Of a DNA stretch of 64,000 bases, positions 56,961 through 64,000 are shown one piece after another; the stretch's first letter is position 1; every line of letters begins with the position of its first letter. The notes beneath the pieces are model-generated. The model made no database searches, was not told the origin of the DNA, and saw only the letters and a list, made by a program, of their open reading frames with translations. The position numbers were made by a program, and so were the translations under genes. Source of the stretch: Channa striata (Eukaryota > Chordata > Actinopteri > Anabantiformes > Channidae); contig CM065170.1 of assembly GCA_033026295.1 (NCBI GenBank), positions 20,532,040-20,596,039 on the forward strand. The letters run 5' to 3'.

Positions 56961-58375
56961 GATCCGACAGAGCCACTCTAGAGCGTCCATTAAACACACA
57001 TGTATCTCCCAGTGGATTGTGGGAGAAGAACCGCTGAGAGACAGGACCTGTTTCTTTGATCTTTAACCTAGACGCACAAGAGGGTGGCATCACTATCACG
57101 AAGTAGCTGCACCATTTCACCCTGTCATCATGTAAAACAGATTATTCTTTTTTCCTTCTTTTAAGTTTCTCCTTCTTCTAGAAAAATAGACCTAAGAAAA
57201 CGTGATCATCACATTAACGTCTTTGCTCATGGGTCACCTTAGCTAGTAGATTCCTTAGTTAATAGCCACTTTAAAAGATACTTTAAATCAGGAGATTATT
57301 GAGATATAAAATCCCAACCACAGAAGAGACCTTCACCTGTTTAGTGGAGTACACCCTACAATCAGTGCAGGACAGTATTACTGTACAATAAATCAATTAC
57401 ATCAAATCAAATCAAGCTTTCTATTTCTATTTGTTTCATTATTGTGACAGGTGTCTGGGTTTAGGTGGACCCTCTAATGTGCCACCACAAATCTCTTCTG
57501 GGCAAGGCAATAGGCATTACAATGGACCAATGAGCAAACACTTTTTGCAGGTAGTGCTCATGGGAGTATTAGTTTCACATTGAAAAAAACTATATAGTTA
57601 AACTTGCCAAAGTATCTAGTTGGAGTGACTGTGTTAACACCTACATTTGGCTGTTGGCAGGTGTTAATGTCAAGCTCTGGTCATTAGTTAATATCTCCCT
57701 CAAGATCAGAGTATCCCATGTCATTAGATTAAAGAATTACCCATAATCCCTAGCACCTTTTATTCTTTGAAGTTTCTTTCAGCACAGTCTACTCTTTTTT
57801 CTTCTTGAATTTGCACTGAACTTCTTTTCTACAGACCCAAACTTGTAAGAACATGTAGGTTGGCTATGGCCAATAATCAACCATCACCTCCCACTGAAGT
57901 TGTGGCACATTTCAGTCCCCCCTCCTCCCAAACCCCCCACCCGCCCCAAAAATTAAAACTTACAAACAAAAACCTTTTGAAAGGATACAAGTTGCCACAT
58001 TTTATCACATCATCCTACCAGTGTTAGATGAAATAAATGTCATCAGTGAGACAAAAAAAGACTGCCAAGGCACTCTGTCAGGGTGAGCAACTATATTCCT
58101 AAAACAGGAGCTCTTGCTTTAGTCGTTGGTGTTATCATTAACAGTCTTTTGAAGGCTTTGTGAGCCAGAACACACACAGTAATTGCTTTGTGGTTTGATA
58201 ACCGCTTACATATTCCTCTTTAATACAAACATTTCAATTATAATTAAAGCATTGTTTAAAATTCCTGCTGCTATTAAGGAATTTGTAACTCTGTTTTACT
58301 TGTCTGGTCTTAATTCTACAATTCTAAAAGACAATGTTTTAGACAAAGTGTTACCCAAAGTGGGGGAAATAACAT
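56961..58375. other. Unique DNA, no gene recognised
   Basis: A C-rich stretch lies near 57918-57950. No gene or repeat family was recognised. Confidence 0.45.
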
Positions 58376-58377
58376 AG

Positions 58378-58446
58378 CACTTGCTATCTGATAGCACTTT
58401 GCTTATTCGATTTATTTGAATAAAAGTGTCTGCCAAATGTAAGATA
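58378..58446 (+). repeat. Short L2-type 3' tail fragment
   Basis: GATAGCACTTTGC, then AATAAAAGTGTCTGCCAAATG, resembles the terminal part of the L2 subfamily at 33713-35145 (there GATAGCACTTTGC at 35039 and CACCTGCTAAATG at the end). It is too short for coding sequence. Confidence 0.55.
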
Positions 58447-58449
58447 GGA

Positions 58450-59170
58450 GATGGTATCCAGAAAAGGTCATTTTAAAAAAGAAAAAAAAATATTTGACGC
58501 TTTCATGGTAGCTGGTCAAATGCTTCAAAAAGGTTAAGTATGATGTTTTTAGATCTGTTGATAACTTTAAAATTAGCATAGGTTTTGTACTTCATCAAAA
58601 TACAAACAATGTTATGCAATGCTAATAGTGTGTAGAAGCTCAGAGAATGGATTACTGACAAAGTAAAAAGTGTGCATGTGTTTTGTTTTTGATAACATTA
58701 AGTTATGGTCAATGATTTGATTTGTTTTTCTTTAATAAACAATTTAATATTAAGTTGACAAAGTAAAAACTGATTTACAATTCAAATTAATTAAACAAAA
58801 TATTAAAATGTAAAATAAGTGATAGGTGCTCACCCACTCCACAGCACTAAGCCCTATGGCTAGGTGTCAGTCAGTACAGTAATAACCACAGTAGAACGTG
58901 AAAAGTAGGAAGGGATTTCTCTGGCCTTCATGAAGCAGCATGATAACCAGAGTGCATGGTTTGACATTAAACAACAAGAGAGGAAGAAAGGTGACCACAC
59001 TAACATGCTGATGTCAGCAGGAGCAGCGACACCTCAGCTCCAAGGAATATATATTTAAAAAATTTTAATACATTTACTGGAAATGTTTTGCATTTCAGTT
59101 GGATGATTCGGATCCTGTTACCACCATCAAAAGCCACAATCCAAATGGTGTCTAAGAACAAATGGAGGAA
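58450..59170. other. Unique DNA, no gene recognised
   Basis: AT-rich and nothing recognised. It joins the truncated 3' side of the RTE copy at about 59175. Confidence 0.4.
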
Positions 59171-59174
59171 ACCA

Positions 59175-61632
59175 GCCAACCTCATGTCCTCTGTTAGCAC
59201 ATCCATATATCTCCTCCTTGGTCATCCTCTTGCCCTCTTGCCTGGCAGCTCCATCTCCAACAGCCTTCTACCGATATATTCGCTATCCCTCCTCTGCACA
59301 TGTCCAAACCATTTCAATCTAGCCTTTCTGACTTTGTTGCTAAGACAGGCAACGTGCGCTGTCCCTCTGATGTGCTCGTTCCTTATTCTGTCCAACCTTG
59401 TCTCTCTTAAGGAGAACCTCAACATCTTCATCTCTGCTGCTTCCATCTCTGCCTCCTGTCTCTTTCTCTCTGCTACTGTCTCTAACCCATAGAGCAGAGC
59501 TGGTCTCACCACTGTCCTGTACACCTTTCCTTTGAGTCTTGCTGACACTCTTGCTGTCTGACACTCTGTCACACAACACTCTTGACACTTTCCTCCACTG
59601 CACTCATCTCTTCACCTCTTTACCACACTCCCCATCACACTGAACTGTTGACCCCAAGTACTTAGACTGCTGCACCTTTTTCACTACAGCCCCCTGTAAC
59701 CTCACGCTTCTACCTGGCTCCCTCTCGTTTAGACACATGTATTCTGTCTTACTACGACTGACTTTCATGCTTCTTCTTTCCAGAGCAAACCTCCACCTCT
59801 CCAGCTGTTCCTTCTCCTGCTCTCTACTCTCACTGCAAATCACAATGTCATCTGCAAACATCATTTTCCAGGGAGATTTCTGTCTGACCTCATATGTCAA
59901 CCCGTCCATCAGCATAGCAAACAAGAAGGGACTCAAAGCCGATCCTTGGTGTAGTCCCACCTCCACCTTGAACTCCTCTGTCTGACCTACAGCACATCTC
60001 ACCACTGTCATGCTCCTCTCATACATGTCCTGGACTACTCTGACGTACTTCTCGGCCAGTCCCGACATCCTCATACAGTACCACAGCTCCTCCCTCGGCA
60101 CCCTGTCATGCACCTTCTCTAAATCCACATAGACAAAATGCAGCTCCTTCAGACCATCTCTGTACTTTTCCATTAACAATCTCAAAGCGAAAATGGCATC
60201 GGTGGTGCTCTTACAGGGCATGAAACCATACTGCTGCTCACAAATCCCGGGCTCCTTCCTAAGCCTGGCTTCCACTACTCATTTCCACAGCTTCATTGTG
60301 TGGCTCATCAGCTTTATCCCTCTGTAGTTGCTACAGTTATGCGTGTCACCCTTGTTCTTAAAGATCGGCACCAGAATGCTTCTCGTCCATTCCTCAGGCA
60401 TCTTCTCACTCTCTAAAATCCTGTTAAACAGACTTGTCAGAAACTTCACTGCTGTCTCTCCTAGACACTTCCACACCTCCACAGGTACGTCATCAGGACC
60501 TACAGCCTTTCCGCTCTTCATCCTTTTCAGAGCCTTCCTCACCTCATCCTTTCTAATCTCTGCTATTTCCTGCTCCACAACATCCACATCTTCCTCCCTT
60601 CTTTCCCTGTCATTTTCCTCATTCATCAGCTCCTCAAAATAATCCTACCATCTTCTCTGCACACTCTCCTGGGTTGTTAGCACCTTTCTCATCTGTCTTT
60701 AATCAACCTTATCTGTTGCACATCTTTCCCATCCCTATCTCTCTGTCTAGCCAGCCTGTAAAAGTCCTTCTCTCCTTCCTTTTTGTCTAACCTGTCATAC
60801 AGCTCATCGTAAGCTTTCTGTTTGGCCTTTGCCACCTCCCTCTTCACTCTGCGCTGCACTTCCTTGTACTCCTGTCTACTTTCCTCAATCCTTTCTACAT
60901 CCCACTTCCTTTTAGCTAACCTCTTCCTGTGGATGCAGTCCTGTACTTCCTCATTCCACCACCAAGTGTCTTTATCTTCTTTCCTCCTTCCAGATGGCAT
61001 ACCAAGCACCTTCCTACCTGTTTCCCTGATTACCTCTGCTGTAGTTTCCCAGTCATCTGGAAGCTCTTCCTGACCACCCAAAGCCTGTCTCAACTTCTGC
61101 CTAAATTCCTCACAAGTTTCTTCATTCTTTAGCTTCCACGACTCGGTCTTCTTTTCTCTTTTTCCTCTCTTCTTCTTCATGACCACCTGAGTCATCTTAC
61201 ACACCACCATGCGGTGCTGTCTGGCTACACTCTCTCCTACCACCACTTTACAGTCACTAACCTCTCTCAAATGACCTTGTCTACATAGAATGTAGTCCAC
61301 CTGTGTACTCCTACCTCCACTCTTGTATGTCACTGTTCCTCTCTCTTCTGAAAGTAAGTGTTGACTAGAGCCATTTCCATCCCTTTAGCAAAGTCCTTCT
61401 GGATTCCTTTCCTTTAAACCAAACTTGCCCATCACCTCCTCATCGCCTCTGTTCTCCTCACCAACATGCCCATTGAAGTCTGCTCCAACAACTAGTCTCT
61501 CTCCTCTAGGGATACTCTCTATGACCTCATCAAACTCACTCCAGAATCTCTCCGTCTCTTCTAACTCACAGTCAACTCTGACTACGCTCTCCATCACCCC
61601 TTCGATTTCTAGCTTTAACCCCTGTGGCTAGA
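59175..61632 (-). mobile_element. RTE-clade LINE copy 2, deleted at both sides
   Basis: Same family and orientation as 29984-33075. On the minus strand it begins with the extreme 5' end (complement of TAACCCCTGTGGCTAGAT at 61615-61632). It then jumps directly to the mid-endonuclease, missing about 520 bp present in copy 1 (about 32546-33064). It stops near 59175 without the 3' end, lacking about 90 bp plus the short terminal repeat. Between these points it is better preserved than copy 1. Confidence 0.85.
59222..61597 (-). pseudogene. RTE endonuclease/reverse transcriptase, five open pieces
   Basis: Segments in order: 61597-61385 endonuclease with GADFNGHVG (Asp, Asn); 61333-60689 (214 codons) endonuclease end with QVDYILC and RQHRMVV, then linker; 60626-60279 with GKAVGPDD and LVPIFKNKGD; 60275-59604 (223 codons) with motif A VDLEK (catalytic Asp at residue 51), motif B GLHQGSALSPFLF and motif C FADD at residues 140-143 (59847-59858); 59572-59222 the C-terminal domain. 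The N-terminal endonuclease Glu region is deleted. Motif A reads VDLEKVHD where the family usually has an aromatic residue before the last Asp. Confidence 0.85.
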
Positions 61633-61635
61633 TTT

Positions 61636-64000
61636 TTATATATATACATATATACCCTATATATAATTCTGATCACTTTAGATCACTTTGCATATATGAA
61701 TCTTCACTTTGACATGAAAAAATATGTGTGAAAAAAACAATAATAAAAAGGTAAACATTCTCAAGGAAGCTGAAGTATTTTTAGAAACTGAATCTGCAAA
61801 TAAGTCATTTGAATCATATTTCACAAAAATGACCATGCCTTCATATAAGCATTTTGAAAAAGAAAGTGAAGCACATGGAATTTTTTATCGCAGAGCTATT
61901 AACACAGTCATTAAACTGATAATGTAAGATCTGATTTTCCACATTATTAGACATTTCACATTGTAAACCCAATAGAGGTTTACTTGTAGAGAAGTAAATG
62001 TACTGTATTCCCCTATGTATCATCCATCTTCTCCGAGTTTATGTGCCAGGTGTCCCCAAATCTCCTCATATCACACTTCATCATTTGTCATGTCTCGCCC
62101 GGTAAAAGGAAGCTGAATGGCATCACACAGCCTGCTGTGTCAGCCTAGGGCTCGCTGTATGAAGTGTTGCTACTCACAACAGGTCACCCATTAGAGGCAT
62201 CTCATTTTCAGAGGTGAGGTGCTGAGTTACATGCATGGTTCCTCGCCATCGTGAGCCATTTCAGAAAGGGCAGACAGTGTGACCTCATGGTGAACAACCA
62301 GGTGTTTTGATAAAGCCTGCAGAGGGATGAGCATCGTCCCCGTCCACTCAACCACTGTGCATACAGACTTGTAATATACATGCTTTCCTCTCCCCTTGGC
62401 AAGTGCACGTCTGCTGCAGGTCACATGAGTGATCAAAGGCACAGCGGGGCGGCCCAGAGCCACCGGCATCTCCTGACTGCAGGCTGGGTGATGGAAAGCA
62501 GAGTCAACAGGTGGGCACCAGACAGAGCAGGGATAAAAAGAGCTTTTGTCTGAAAAACAAGATGGAGGAATGCAAAGGTGCTTGAAGGAAAACAGAGAGA
62601 AGAAAAGAAGGGGAGGGAAAGTGAGAGGCAGTAGCAAATCATAGCCATACACTTTCAGGGTACACCTTTATAGTTGTCATAGAAATCACTCAAGATGAGG
62701 GCTAATATATTGGTAAATAATGCAAAATTATTGAAACAGATGTTCAAGACGATGAATAAGCCAATTTAAACAAAGCCAATCCATAACCTAATAGGATGAC
62801 CAGTTTAAATCGCAAAATGTCTGACAAATACCAGGAAAAGTGCATACGAGAGTCATTTTTTACTGATGCAAAGGTGAAAATATTTGATCTAATTAATAAC
62901 ATGGATGTACATTATTGCTTTTAAACCTCCCTCTGACTTCCCTATGTTTTAATATTTCAGTGCAGCATAAGGGCATCTTGGAAAACTAGTTGCTGTCTAT
63001 GTAAACAGTGCAGTACAGACTGTAAACCTTTGGGATACGTTACATTAGGTTCTTTTTACTTGTATTTGAAAGAGAAATACAGTACATGATGATCTGACTG
63101 ATATTCCTCATACATTATGGAATGTAGCTTTAAACTTTATGTAATATTTGAGCACAACATGTGGTGGATTACTATCCTGGGCAAAAACTGCATAAATTGA
63201 CATAACAAATGGTTAGAAAAACTAAACACATGTTTAGATTTGGGTCAACAATGATTTGTTCTGTGTGCTTATCTCTCAGTCTGTGCACATTTACATATGC
63301 CATGATGTGAAGATAACAACACAGTGTGATACATGTTTGTCAGTACTTTATTTGGATTCTCAAACAAACTATCTACACCTCCAGGCAATTTAGGTTCACC
63401 ATTTATCTGTATGTTTACGCCATAGGATTTGGGTCACTAAAACATTATTTAAACTTATTAAGTTTTTTTTTCATCAAACAACCTATTGAGTCCATGGAGT
63501 CAGCTTGATAATATTTCACATATAGCAGAAACATTTTAGAATCTAGGCCTATTAATGTTCTGCTGTATTGTTCTTTAGTTCAGTGTTGGAAATCTGCAAA
63601 TGATGGTGAAAAGATCAACTTTGCTTAATGAATTTTAACAGTGTAATTAATAGATGAAAATCAAATGTCTAAAGCTCCTAGCTGTTCAAGAATTATCAAT
63701 ACCACTGCAGTGTGCTGCATCTGTGGCATCACTCTAGATCCTCACATACTTCACAAACGTCCGTCGTTATGAGTGGGTCAAAAACAGTTCTGAATGGGAA
63801 AGGCTGAAGCAGCTACAGCATTGCTCTGGGTAAAACTCTGCATTAGGCCTCTGTGCTGGATGCAAGGTTTGAAAGCAAAGCACAGGCTTATTGTAGTTGA
63901 GCCACAGTTGAAAAACTATTTTCATAACTGTTTAGTAAAATAAATAACTGCATTGCAGGGCAGATTGGTTTGCACAATTTTGATCCAAATCATTATCTCG
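61636..64000. other. Unique DNA, no gene recognised
   Basis: A TA-rich stretch at 61636-61665 abuts the RTE end. The part at 62100-62650 is GC-richer with no repeat match, and its minus frames (62227-62652, 62433-62648) show no domain. The rest is AT-rich background. Confidence 0.45.

Overview
This is vertebrate nuclear DNA, almost certainly from a teleost fish. It is AT-rich and poor in CpG, has no operon-like gene packing, and no long open reading frame belongs to a host gene. It holds a mixture typical of fish genomes: L2-clade, Rex1/Babar-like and RTE-clade LINEs, several Tc1-like transposase relics, tRNA-derived SINEs, hAT-like and MITE-like elements, and solo-LTR-like sequences. No complete host gene, rRNA or functional tRNA gene was recognised. 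The best host-gene candidate is one short possible terminal exon (41193-41339). The window is probably intergenic or a large intron.

Layout. 1-13 kb: sparse unique DNA with a Tc1-like relic nested in another element (1.6-2.5 kb), tRNA-type repeats, a copy of an unnamed MITE-like family (6.2-7.4 kb), a second Tc1-like lineage (7.7-8.5 kb) and another copy of the first (11.2-11.9 kb). 13-20 kb: two L2 fragments, the first interrupted by an LTR-like piece, then a Rex1-like reverse transcriptase relic (17.8-19.5 kb). 21-29 kb: an LTR-like unit, a third Tc1 lineage, two adjacent MITE-like families and stretches of possible conserved non-coding DNA. 30-38 kb: a nearly full-length RTE element on the minus strand, a second L2 subfamily, and a solo LTR with a clear target-site duplication followed by L2 tails. 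39-49 kb: a hAT-like relic, the candidate exon, a CpG-rich insertion with a pair of STAT-type motifs, a long palindromic hAT-like element, back-to-back L2 fragments, LTR candidates and another MITE-like copy. 50-54 kb: the best-preserved element, an L2 LINE with a SGNH-hydrolase ORF1 remnant and an ORF2 with endonuclease and reverse transcriptase motifs, broken by frameshifts. 54-59 kb: mostly unique DNA. 59-61.6 kb: a second RTE copy on the minus strand. 61.6-64 kb: unique DNA.

How the parts relate. LINEs supply the reverse transcriptase; SINEs and short fragments share 3' tails with them, as expected for parasites of LINE machinery. All Tc1 copies are dead. Family names rest on recognition of protein motifs and remembered fish repeat sequences, not on a database search. 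Boundaries are approximate unless a terminal repeat or target-site duplication is described.
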